This document shows, in pieces, positions 42,755 through 51,008 of a stretch of DNA of 64,000 nt. The stretch's first letter is position 1, and each line of letters opens with the position of its first letter. The stretch comes from Paenibacillus sp. Root52. GTDB lineage: Bacteria; Bacillota; Bacilli; Paenibacillales; Paenibacillaceae. A program made the position numbers and the translations under genes. The notes under the pieces are model-generated. The model saw nothing but the letters and a program-made list of their open reading frames with translations. It made no database searches and was not told where the DNA came from. The stretch covers positions 1,086 to 65,085 of the forward strand of contig NZ_LMFO01000012.1 in NCBI RefSeq assembly GCF_001426865.1, written 5' to 3'.

Positions 42755-44815
42755 CTATGGCTGATACGGTTCTCTCCGTTGCCCAACTGAAATATTGGTA
42801 CTCGGTTTAATAGGCTTGTAACGAATTTCAATCTCGGTAATTCCATCCTCGAAGGTAACATACAACTTCTCATTATACTCCAGAGCCTCCGTATGGCGCC
42901 GTTTCACAGGTGTTCGACCTCGAACGACGGTGCAATTCGTATCATGCCGGATCAGCAATGTTTCTTTTTTGCCTGCTTCCAGCCAGATTCGGCCTGCTTC
43001 GGGTACCCTCACCCCGATATCCATTCGATCAAAAAGTTCACTTAAGCTCACTTTTCGACTATTGAGCGAAGTTAGTGGCCAATGGGTAACGGGAATATCT
43101 TCTCCACTCGCGGTTGCAAGAAAATAACCCTCCAACCTTCCGCGAAACACGGGCTTAGGTTTCAACACAAACCAATACAAAGCGAAGATTCCACCTGCGG
43201 CAAGGATCCCCAAACCAGTAAATAAGAAAATCTTTTCACGTAAAGAATGAATCCGTAATGGGATATCAGTAGTCACACTCGCGCCTTCGGAATCCGTTGC
43301 TGTAATCTGAACGAACGAATTACCTGTGTGAAGAGAAGACAAGTGCAGCATATTACCATTAATGCTCGTATTACCAAGGGTATTGGAATCCTGAACTACA
43401 CCGAGCGTATAAGTTAAAGGGTCATTATTGGCATCTTCAAAATATGTATTTAGATCCAGATAAGCATCCCCATCATCTTTGGACAAGTCCATGGAAGAGC
43501 CTGTACTTACAGGGGCTTGGTTCGTAATATCTACTTCAACCGGAGTGATCTCTCGATAAAAGTCTGGACCGTCGATGCGGAGTCCCCACGTATATAGATC
43601 AGACTTCGGAAATGTATAATTCCCCGTAAATCCACTGCCTGTATTCGTTAGAGCTACGCGTTCACTCGTTCCTTCTGATGTGCTCACGATTAGCTCAGCT
43701 TCAAGACCTTTGTACACATTCAGATCCTGAATTGGCTTTGGCTCTGCAGCTTGATCGTATAATGCGGCGTTGAACGTAATGCTCTGTCCCTTGACTGGCA
43801 GCTCAGTTGCCATATTTGCAGTTGCAGAAACGTTGTAATTGCCGAGCAGGTTAATCTTCACAAGATCTCCGCTGCGTCCTTTGAATTTCAATTTGAACTG
43901 TCCTTTAACCGGACGAATGATCTTCATCAAAGCATATTTGTCTGAACGGATAAAGCTCACATTGCTGGATTGATAATAGAGCTGAGCCTCAGAGACCGCA
44001 TGATCCGAGAGCATGATGATATTCGCATCCGCCATACTTGAATTCGGAATGTCTACTGTGACTTCTTGCATCGCCCCGGTTGCCGTAACAGCAGCTACAG
44101 ACACGAGAACGGATTGAATCTGATCGGCAAAAATTCGATTGAAAATCTCGGGTAAGTCATCTGCGCTTCCGGTGATAAAGGAAGAACCGCCTGTTTCTTT
44201 GGCAATTCGTTCAAGTTCAGCAGGATTTACAGTTCCATCTCGGTTAAGCCCAACAGTATAGATCGGGTAACCGGCTTGTTGTGCCATTTGAATTACCTTG
44301 TCGACATCTTTGGAAGAATCGGCAGGTGTTCGATTGGTTGAACCCCTTAAGTCTGTCTCGCCATCAGATAACAAAATCATAAATGGTTTACGTTGATCTG
44401 TCTTAGATTGTTCAAGTAGGCTGGCACCTCGGCGTAAACCGAGTCCAAGGTCTGTATAACCTGAACGCTTCAATCCATCCACACGGCTCCGAAGATTATT
44501 GCGAGCTCCGGAAGATGAGATATCCATCAAAGGTACAGATGATGTGATCTTGTCATTATAGGCTACAAAGCCAAGCCGGGTCTTAGGTCCACTACTCATA
44601 TCCATAAACATATGTATAACTTCTTCGGCAATGCGATCTTTGTCAGTCTCATTCATTGAGTAGCTAACGTCTAGAACAAACATAGCATCTAGGCCTTCAT
44701 AAGCCTGGGTCTTGACAGATGAATCTGCGTGCACGTTTCCAGTGTCCCAATTGGGAAGTAAGATGCTCACCACCAATAGGGTAAGCCATGCTTTTTTGAA
44801 TTTAATTAATATCAT
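42755..44815 (-). CDS. Membrane-anchored von Willebrand factor A protein
   Basis: A 686-residue protein with a signal sequence (MILIKFKKAWLTLLVVSILL), a VWA domain at about 40-230 with a complete MIDAS start DVSYSMNE and GYTDLGLGL, two or more Ig/cadherin-like beta domains (about 240-540; ATDSEGASVTT), one transmembrane helix near 545-570 (IFLFTGLGILAAGGIFAL), and a cytosolic beta-rich tail of about 115 residues. It could bind a metal-dependent ligand outside and contact the cytosolic machinery inside. It is divergent from the sheath gene and flanked by the kinase, hence probably part of the system. The start could also be 44848. Confidence 0.82.
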   Translation of the reverse strand: MILIKFKKAWLTLLVVSILLPNWDTGNVHADSSVKTQAYEGLDAMFVLDVSYSMNETDKDRIAEEVIHMFMDMSSGPKTRLGFVAYNDKITSSVPLMDISSSGARNNLRSRVDGLKRSGYTDLGLGLRRGASLLEQSKTDQRKPFMILLSDGETDLRGSTNRTPADSSKDVDKVIQMAQQAGYPIYTVGLNRDGTVNPAELERIAKETGGSSFITGSADDLPEIFNRIFADQIQSVLVSVAAVTATGAMQEVTVDIPNSSMADANIIMLSDHAVSEAQLYYQSSNVSFIRSDKYALMKIIRPVKGQFKLKFKGRSGDLVKINLLGNYNVSATANMATELPVKGQSITFNAALYDQAAEPKPIQDLNVYKGLEAELIVSTSEGTSERVALTNTGSGFTGNYTFPKSDLYTWGLRIDGPDFYREITPVEVDITNQAPVSTGSSMDLSKDDGDAYLDLNTYFEDANNDPLTYTLGVVQDSNTLGNTSINGNMLHLSSLHTGNSFVQITATDSEGASVTTDIPLRIHSLREKIFLFTGLGILAAGGIFALYWFVLKPKPVFRGRLEGYFLATASGEDIPVTHWPLTSLNSRKVSLSELFDRMDIGVRVPEAGRIWLEAGKKETLLIRHDTNCTVVRGRTPVKRRHTEALEYNEKLYVTFEDGITEIEIRYKPIKPSTNISVGQRREPYQP

Positions 44816-45393
44816 GTGAGGCTTCAAGTCTCCTTTCTGTTTGCACACAACTAGCTTATGTTTCTTGAAGTAAATCTACAAAATCTAATTTTTTCTACTT
44901 CCACACGTTTTAACGTGGTTATGCGTAGTTTTGCATTGTCAAAAGAAGTGCAACCTCGCATAGGTTATGTGTTTACACGCTCGAATAGGGGGAATACTCC
45001 ATCGGTCTTAAATCCTTGAACAAGATCCAAATTATAGGATATTCTATATCATCGGTTTGACTTACAAGGAAATGAAGCGAATTCCAAAAATTAGTTCTAT
45101 AGGTATATCGAAGGTTATAAAATGAGCTTTTAGACCTATAGTGGGGAATATTGACAAAACATGTCGCTGATGATTAAGATGAATTCCATAAATCTCCAAA
45201 GCAAACGGCATAAACTGGTACATAAGTTCCAGTTACATGTTGACAGCTCGTTCTATCGATCGTCTTCCTTCTGCCTAGTTTGATTCTTAAAGATCAAGAC
45301 CAAAGGCCGAAAAGACGTGCGGAGTGTCAAAAATTGATGGAGGGGGGAAAGCATCCGCCCGAATGAAAGCCTGCTCGTGGGGATGCTGCCTGA
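44816..45393. other. Divergent promoter region of the injection cluster
   Basis: About 580 bases between the VWA gene and the sheath gene. No ORF of note. It has small palindromes: TATAGGATATTCTATA-like near 45034 and CTATAGGT/ACCTATAG at 45097-45104 and 45134-45141. A long untranslated leader for the sheath message is possible. No clear sigma-A promoter was assigned. Confidence 0.45.
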
Positions 45394-47562
45394 ATGGACA
45401 TTATTAATCAAACGAACCGAACGATGCTTTTTGAAGAGATCAATCCCGAGAAGTTGGATCTCATCACAATCGTTGGTGACGTGAAGGGCATTGATAGCCT
45501 GAGCGATGACAAAATCAAAGAGATTAACGAGCACTTGCTTGTTCGCAGCTTTGATGAGTTTCTGGATAAGTTCTCACCGAGCGTATATTCATTTTTCAAT
45601 GCGGTGAACCAGAAAGTCATGTATACGCTTAAAAAACCGGAAGGTATTCCGGATGAAGCCATCTCGGAGATCAAAATTGATCAGAGCAATGATTTTCTAA
45701 GAATGTTGTTTACCTTGATCGATACGAAGCGTAGCCAAGGCATTACCAACGTAGATTTCAAGTTTGAGAATCTGCTCGACATGATCTCCCCGAAAAAAGT
45801 GATGGATGACATCCGCCAAGTGCGGAAGGAAATTCACTACATGTACGGCCAGCACGAGAAGCTGGATGATGGAGATCCTAAGAAGCTGGATATCGGCGAC
45901 AAATTGAATGTGATGTTCGAGGAAGCTAGCCGGAATTACAACAATGTCATGGCGATGCTACCGCTTGCAATTGAAGATATCAAAACCCGTTTGTTATTGG
46001 GTCGTGCACAGGAAGAGACCTCTTCCGAAGCGATTCAAGTGGGTCAACTGACCATCGGTGAGAGCGGAGAATTGAAAATTATCGAAGCTCCTAAATCGGA
46101 TAACAACGAGTTGATGTTATTGGATGAAGCAAGTAGTACAGATCTGACTCAGGTATTTGCCGAGGATTATAATTCATTGTCCGAGACACCTTCACCTTAT
46201 GTTCAGGATCTGGTTGTTCGTACATTCTCCCCACTTCCTGCGGTACAGACCGATGTGGATACATCCGTGGAGGTACAGAACTACAATACATACCTGGAGT
46301 TTTACAAAAACGCCAAGGATGACTTTGTCAAAACAGTGAAGCCGTTGGTGGAGAAAATTTTGGGTGTCAAAATGTTCTTTGATCAATATGCAACGAAGAA
46401 CAAAGGTATGGTTCCTTCCATGCTGATCTCCAACACGAAGCTGGATATGCTTGTGAAGAGTAGCAATATTCCACGGCTAGAGACGTACCTTAACACGGTT
46501 AACGCGAAGAATGACTTTTCGGATACGATCTGGTTCGGAATTGTACCTTCGGTTGAACTGGAGAATACAAGCCAAGTTAAGGTCAGTCGTACTCGTTTCC
46601 GTGGTAATGACAAGGTGGTTAAGCAGGACGGGAATAGTATGGAATCCCTGACAATGCTTCTGCAAGTCGTGAAGGACTACAAAGTCCAGGTCTTCTTCAG
46701 TTTTGAATCCGGAGAAGAGACGACGTTCAGCAGTATGGCTACCGCTGGCATTGATAAGTACATTGAGAAATGTTCTGTGTTAACGCGGAAGGAATATAGT
46801 GAGTTTGCGATTCCAAGTGCGCCGAATTTCACCATTATTCCGAAGGAGAAGTCAGGTGTAGTCATCGATAGCCGTATGCTTCAAACCGAGCATGGTGTTG
46901 AGCTTTCGAAGGAAAAAGAAGATATCCTGAGACTTTGGATCGAAGGCGTTTATATAGGAGCATCTTATGTATCTGCTGGTATTGTGGCAGCTTATCAATG
47001 TCCAGAGTATCTGCGTGGAGCATTCAAAACGGTCAACCGCGATTATCCAGGGGTGCGTTTTGATATCGAAGCTGGCGATAACAGTCTGCGTGTTGTTACG
47101 ACGATGACCAAGGAAATTTCGGGTTTCACGAATACCATTAAGGATTCCATTAACCGGAAGAACTTTGGATTTATTTTCTCATCGGAAAATGCTCAGATTC
47201 AGGACAGTGATATCAAACGGATCACCGTGTATAAAGCTAGAAGTATGGCGATGTCCGAAGATGGATTTGACTCCTTGTATAAGACACTTGTTAGCACGTA
47301 CATTGAACGCTTGCTCCGTTTCCAAACCGGTGATTTCAAGCATGAAAATATCGTCAAATTCTTCAGCAATAATCCGAGCAGTCAAAAGAGCCGGTGGCTG
47401 GGAACTCGTGGATCGATCAATTCGATCATTCAAGAGGGTGATGACATGAGCTTTATCATCGATGAGAAGAGCAATATGTGCCATATCGACCTGGTCTTTA
47501 ACGGTAACGTGAAGAACCTTGAGGTCATGATTACCAAAGGCACGAGTGCAATGAAAGTCTAG
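45394..47562 (+). CDS. Candidate single-chain contractile sheath protein (TssB/TssC-like)
   Basis: A 722-residue soluble protein. The N-terminal ~200 residues are helical and charged (SPKKVMDDIRQVRKEIHYM), a Ser/Thr/Glu-rich linker lies at about 205-275, and the last ~400 residues show a large alpha/beta region (GASYVSAGIVAAYQCPEYLRG, RDYPGVRFDIEAG) closing in a beta segment (CHIDLVFNGNVKNLEVMIT), as in the handshake end of sheath subunits. Being followed by an Hcp-sized gene and later spike genes, it is best read as fused small and large sheath subunits. The family match is by context more than by motif. GTGGGGAT is nine bases before the ATG. Confidence 0.6.
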   Translation: MDIINQTNRTMLFEEINPEKLDLITIVGDVKGIDSLSDDKIKEINEHLLVRSFDEFLDKFSPSVYSFFNAVNQKVMYTLKKPEGIPDEAISEIKIDQSNDFLRMLFTLIDTKRSQGITNVDFKFENLLDMISPKKVMDDIRQVRKEIHYMYGQHEKLDDGDPKKLDIGDKLNVMFEEASRNYNNVMAMLPLAIEDIKTRLLLGRAQEETSSEAIQVGQLTIGESGELKIIEAPKSDNNELMLLDEASSTDLTQVFAEDYNSLSETPSPYVQDLVVRTFSPLPAVQTDVDTSVEVQNYNTYLEFYKNAKDDFVKTVKPLVEKILGVKMFFDQYATKNKGMVPSMLISNTKLDMLVKSSNIPRLETYLNTVNAKNDFSDTIWFGIVPSVELENTSQVKVSRTRFRGNDKVVKQDGNSMESLTMLLQVVKDYKVQVFFSFESGEETTFSSMATAGIDKYIEKCSVLTRKEYSEFAIPSAPNFTIIPKEKSGVVIDSRMLQTEHGVELSKEKEDILRLWIEGVYIGASYVSAGIVAAYQCPEYLRGAFKTVNRDYPGVRFDIEAGDNSLRVVTTMTKEISGFTNTIKDSINRKNFGFIFSSENAQIQDSDIKRITVYKARSMAMSEDGFDSLYKTLVSTYIERLLRFQTGDFKHENIVKFFSNNPSSQKSRWLGTRGSINSIIQEGDDMSFIIDEKSNMCHIDLVFNGNVKNLEVMITKGTSAMKV

Positions 47563-47745
47563 CTAGTTTAATATATAAGTTTTAATAGTGTATATAGTTC
47601 TTCAAACAACGTATTGAAAACATGAATTTGGTGTTAGAGGCTGCCTTTACCGGCTTGCCTTTATACATATATTTCGTTGTCTTTCCTCAGATTTTGAAGC
47701 AGGATGGCGGACACATTTTTCCTAATCTTAAGGAGGTTTTTATTA

Positions 47746-48171
47746 ATGGGTTTTGTATTGAAAGTAGAAGGCGCAGAAACAATCGAATTGGGAATGGATA
47801 ATATCCGTACAGTCGTATACGACACAGATACGCCGGATGATTCCAATGCACGCTCCACAGATGTGGGCGCAACACTGCGCATTAGCGGCAAAATCATTAC
47901 AGCAACGGATGGTGACAACGCAGATGACACGATGAAGTTGGCGCTGTGGTCCCTCGTTCCTGCTGAAAAAGCAGATTGCTACCGTAAAGTAACGCTGGAA
48001 GTTGTTGCAGCTGACCAAGTGGTACGCAAAATTTACATGCCTAATGCTTTTGTAGTGGATTACACAGAGCGTTTCGGAGATACCGAAGGTGTGGGTGAAT
48101 TCAGCTTGTTCATCAAACAGAAAAAAGACAAAACTGAGTTCACGAAAATTGAAGGTGGCTTCCCGGTTTAA
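47746..48171 (+). CDS. Hcp/tail-tube-like protein
   Basis: A 141-residue beta-rich protein (VLKVEGAETIELGMDNI, GATLRISGKIITATDGD, WSLVPAEKADCYRKVTLEVV, GVGEFSLFIKQKK) of the size and strand pattern of Hcp and phage tail-tube monomers. ATG 47746 has AAGGAGG nine bases upstream, one of the best ribosome sites in the window; the open frame from 47704 contains this site. It lies between sheath and J-domain genes and is followed by its own strong terminator, consistent with high, separately set expression of a protein needed in many copies. Confidence 0.68.
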   Translation: MGFVLKVEGAETIELGMDNIRTVVYDTDTPDDSNARSTDVGATLRISGKIITATDGDNADDTMKLALWSLVPAEKADCYRKVTLEVVAADQVVRKIYMPNAFVVDYTERFGDTEGVGEFSLFIKQKKDKTEFTKIEGGFPV

Positions 48172-48195
48172 TTAGGAAACCTCTGATGTCCCAGA

Positions 48196-48266
48196 CAAGT
48201 GCTATCGGCACTTGCATGGAACAAGCATCATAAGTTAAGGGGCCTTGTGCCCCTTAATCTTTATTT
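48196..48266 (+). terminator. Double hairpin and terminator after the tube gene
   Basis: First hairpin CAAGTGC/GCACTTG (48196-48202, 48208-48214); then the terminator stem TTAAGGGGC/GCCCCTTAA (48235-48243, 48249-48257), followed by TCTTTATTTT. It separates the tube gene from the downstream genes. Confidence 0.88.
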
Positions 48267-48301
48267 TGCACTGATAACAGTAAGGAAGGAGGAACAATCA
48301 A

Positions 48302-48757
48302 ATGAGTGATTTTTATGCTGTTCTTGGCGTAAGTCGAGATGCTTCGCCTGAACAGATTAAGAAGTCTTATCGCCAATTAGCCAAAACGTATCATCCTGAC
48401 GTGAATGGTGGTGATGCTCAGGCCGAAGCGCGCTTTAAGCAGGTTCATGAGGCTTACAGCACCCTTGGCAATCCAGAGCTTAAGGCTGCGTATGACCAAC
48501 AACCTCGATCTGGAGGAAGTAGTAGCTCCAAGGGAACAGGCTCCAATCATGCAACAAGGGAAAACCATGCAGCTTCCGGAGGAAATCAGGTAACTGGCTG
48601 GTCAGATCCTTCGCGAATGCATGAGCAATTTGAACAGTTTTTTGGGATTCGACCAAAGGGGAAAGAAAGTCCGAACAGTGGGAATAAAGCCGATTCTCAT
48701 AAGGGAATGGATATGTCCGCCATGTTTGACCGTTATTTCGGAGTTCGAAAAAAGTAG
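48302..48757 (+). CDS. J-domain protein (truncated DnaJ type)
   Basis: A 151-residue protein with a complete J-domain at residues 3-64 (HPD motif in KTYHPDVNGG), then a Ser/Gly/Asn-rich linker and a short C-terminal tail containing two similar FxQFFGIR / FDRYFGVR motifs. It lacks the zinc-finger and substrate-binding parts of DnaJ. J-domains stimulate Hsp70-type ATPases; the cluster encodes a large Hsp70/actin-fold ATPase at 54.8 kb, a possible partner. AAGGAGG precedes the ATG. Confidence 0.9.
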   Translation: MSDFYAVLGVSRDASPEQIKKSYRQLAKTYHPDVNGGDAQAEARFKQVHEAYSTLGNPELKAAYDQQPRSGGSSSSKGTGSNHATRENHAASGGNQVTGWSDPSRMHEQFEQFFGIRPKGKESPNSGNKADSHKGMDMSAMFDRYFGVRKK

Positions 48758-48782
48758 GATGTTAAACAATTTATAAGTGCGT

Positions 48783-48949
48783 GTTCAAAAAGGTCGGTTT
48801 TCAGTACCGAGAAGATGGAATGAAGAATAGAAATGGAGTAGCGGAGCGTAGGCAAAACTACGTGAGCAACGGACATTTCGGCTGAATTCCAACTTCGATG
48901 ATGAGATGCCGACAGGCATCCTTCGTAATCAAAAGCGGACTTTTTGAAC
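48783..48949. mobile_element. MITE-like element with 25-bp imperfect inverted ends
   Basis: The left end GTTCAAAAAGGTCGG (48783-) and the right end, read from 48949 on the other strand, GTTCAAAAAGTCCGC, match over about 25 bases with about six differences. An 8-bp direct repeat TATAAGTG flanks it (48772-48779 and 48956-48963), which looks like a target duplication. The 167-bp body has no ORF of note. It sits directly before the FHA-first operon. Confidence 0.7.
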
Positions 48950-48991
48950 AACCTCTATAAGTGATTCTGATTCAGGCGGAGGTTATGAAAA

Positions 48992-49537
48992 GTGAGACAA
49001 GGAAGGTCGGTATTGACGATAGGGCTTGATGCATGTGTCGCCATCATTTCGTTAACCGTGCTATATTACATATTTTTTGTGAACCGGGATATGGGTGCCC
49101 AGTGGATTACTGGAAGCATCGTGATTCTCTCGGGAGCGGCTTATCTGTTTTTTAAATACATGCCTGCTACCAAGGCGGAAAAGAAGAAACTATCCTCACG
49201 CGTTGTAAAACTCGTACTGCTCGATGATGACGGAACAAGTGTGAAGGAATGGTACATCCAGGGTGAGACCAGTGTGCTTATCGGTAAAAGTTCGAAACAT
49301 AGTGAGGCAGACATCGATCTGTCAGATACACCTTATGCATCTCTAATCAGTCAACAGCATGCCGTGCTTAACAAAGCATCAGGCCAATGGTTTATCGAGG
49401 ATATCGATTCGGCCAGTGGTGTAGGTGTGCGTAAGGGCAATCAGAGCCGAGCATCCAAATTGGAAATCGAGGAACCCAGTCTAATTGAGGCGGGGGATTT
49501 AATTTATATTGCCAATACCCGAATTCTGGTGAAATGA
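48992..49537 (+). CDS. Membrane-anchored FHA-domain protein
   Basis: A 181-residue protein with two N-terminal transmembrane helices (about 7-30 and 37-57) and a C-terminal FHA domain at about 80-180 (VLIGKSSKHS, SLISQQHAVLN, SASGVGVRKGN). FHA domains bind phosphothreonine, so it may recruit the product of the kinase at 41.5 kb to the membrane. GTG start with GGAGG nine bases upstream. First gene of the long operon; the next gene begins 43 bases after it. Confidence 0.88.
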   Translation: MRQGRSVLTIGLDACVAIISLTVLYYIFFVNRDMGAQWITGSIVILSGAAYLFFKYMPATKAEKKKLSSRVVKLVLLDDDGTSVKEWYIQGETSVLIGKSSKHSEADIDLSDTPYASLISQQHAVLNKASGQWFIEDIDSASGVGVRKGNQSRASKLEIEEPSLIEAGDLIYIANTRILVK

Positions 49538-49580
49538 CGTTGGCGTACCATCATACAAGCTTACGGGGGAATGAAACGAA

Positions 49581-50114
49581 ATGAGTCTGACAAGATGCGG
49601 AAACGGACATATGTTCAGCATGAGACGGCACGGGAATACGTGTCCATATTGCAATCTAGCAGTGGAATCACCAGCTTCAAGTAGTAGTGATGGGGCGGGT
49701 GCAATCCCGCGGGCACCTCGTACATCTGAGGAAGACAAAACCATGCCGTATTTGGGAGAAACGACGGGGATTGAACCAGTAACAGGCTGGCTCGTGTGCA
49801 TTGAAGGTGCACAGATGGGTCAGGATTATCGGATTATGGCAGAGAAGAACTTTATCGGACGTTCAGAAGAGATGCATGTTCGCATCCTCGGAGATAACAC
49901 CATTTCTCGGCGTAATCATGCGGTGATCGTATATGATCCCAAAAAGAGAAATTTCTACTTGCTGCCCGGTGATGCCTCTGGCCTTGCGTATCACAACAAT
50001 GAAGCGGTCTATTCTCCGGTGGAACTGGCTGCATACGATGTCATTCAATTAGGTCGAAGCAAATTCATCTTCATTCCATTGTGCGGTGTGCACTTTGAAT
50101 GGGAGCAGCAGTGA
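49581..50114 (+). CDS. FHA-domain protein with N-terminal zinc ribbon
   Basis: A 177-residue cytosolic protein. The N-terminus holds C6-x3-H10 and C21-x2-C24, a likely zinc ribbon; a Ser/Ala/Gly linker follows, and the FHA domain spans about 85-175 (FIGRSEEMHVRILGDNTISR, RNHAVIVYD). The short DKTMPYLGETTG segment before the FHA domain contains threonines that a kinase could modify, as in Fha/GarA proteins. Its end overlaps the PP2C gene by four bases. Confidence 0.88.
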   Translation: MSLTRCGNGHMFSMRRHGNTCPYCNLAVESPASSSSDGAGAIPRAPRTSEEDKTMPYLGETTGIEPVTGWLVCIEGAQMGQDYRIMAEKNFIGRSEEMHVRILGDNTISRRNHAVIVYDPKKRNFYLLPGDASGLAYHNNEAVYSPVELAAYDVIQLGRSKFIFIPLCGVHFEWEQQ

Positions 50115-50980
50115 GTACGTTCATGATTCTCTGGAACGACAAGGAGCTAACCCCTTATTGGGTGATCTTAGCAGGTTGTCTGTCCATTGGATTACTATTA
50201 TTCGTCCGAAGCCGGATTCCGGTAAGGCAGCGTGACGATAGACCCGTTGGAGTTCAGATTGGGAATGGACAGACCATCGGAGCCCGAAGTGAGCAAGATG
50301 ATTATTTTGCCTGTGCTGTAGAGCCCTATGGCGTGCTTGCGGTACTTGCTGATGGAATTAGTGGATTATCGGGTGGAAAGGTTGCGAGTACGACAGCCGT
50401 TGAAACCTTCATCCGTGAGTTTGAGGCACTGGATCGATTCCCAGATCCGGACGAGTTCTGGAGCGAGTCTGCACATTTAGCGAATCAAGCTATTCTCCGT
50501 AATCTGCTTGGTGTTCCAGGAGGCACAACCCTAGTTTCGGTCATGATTCGGGGGAGAAACCTCTATTGGGGAGCCGTTGGAGATAGTATTTTATCTGTAT
50601 TTCGCCAAGGTGAACTTATTCCGATTAATCACAAACATACGCTGGAAAGTCAACTAGAAGAACAATACATGTCTGGACAGATATCGGAGCAGGAGGCACT
50701 GGATAACCCGCAGCGCAAAAGGCTGGTCAACTATTTGGGATACGACCATTTCAAGCAAATGGAAATCGCGGACGAGCCGTTTGCGTTGCATCCGGCGGAC
50801 AAGATTGTGTTATGCAGTGATGGTGTATATAACTCGCTCACGGAGATGGAACTGGAAACCATATTGGCGCAAAGTATTCCGCCATTTGATGCTGCACAGG
50901 CCATTATTGATCTAATTGAAGAAAAACAGCTCGTGCATCAGGATAATGCCACGATTATCATTTTGGAGCAAGGATGGTAA
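50111..50980 (+). CDS. PP2C-family protein phosphatase, membrane-anchored
   Basis: A 289-residue protein with one N-terminal helix (about 15-32) and a PP2C domain with all metal sites kept: SEQDDYF, LADGISG (D81), VGDSIL, CSDGVYN, QDNATIII. It should remove phosphate from Ser/Thr residues, opposing the cluster kinase like PppA. GTG 50111 is chosen because it forms a GTGA overlap with the preceding stop and follows GGGAG; an ATG at 50099 has no ribosome site. Confidence 0.87.
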   Translation: MSTFMILWNDKELTPYWVILAGCLSIGLLLFVRSRIPVRQRDDRPVGVQIGNGQTIGARSEQDDYFACAVEPYGVLAVLADGISGLSGGKVASTTAVETFIREFEALDRFPDPDEFWSESAHLANQAILRNLLGVPGGTTLVSVMIRGRNLYWGAVGDSILSVFRQGELIPINHKHTLESQLEEQYMSGQISEQEALDNPQRKRLVNYLGYDHFKQMEIADEPFALHPADKIVLCSDGVYNSLTEMELETILAQSIPPFDAAQAIIDLIEEKQLVHQDNATIIILEQGW

Positions 50981-51008
50981 GGGATAAGGCAACGCACAGG
51001 GACGGGAA

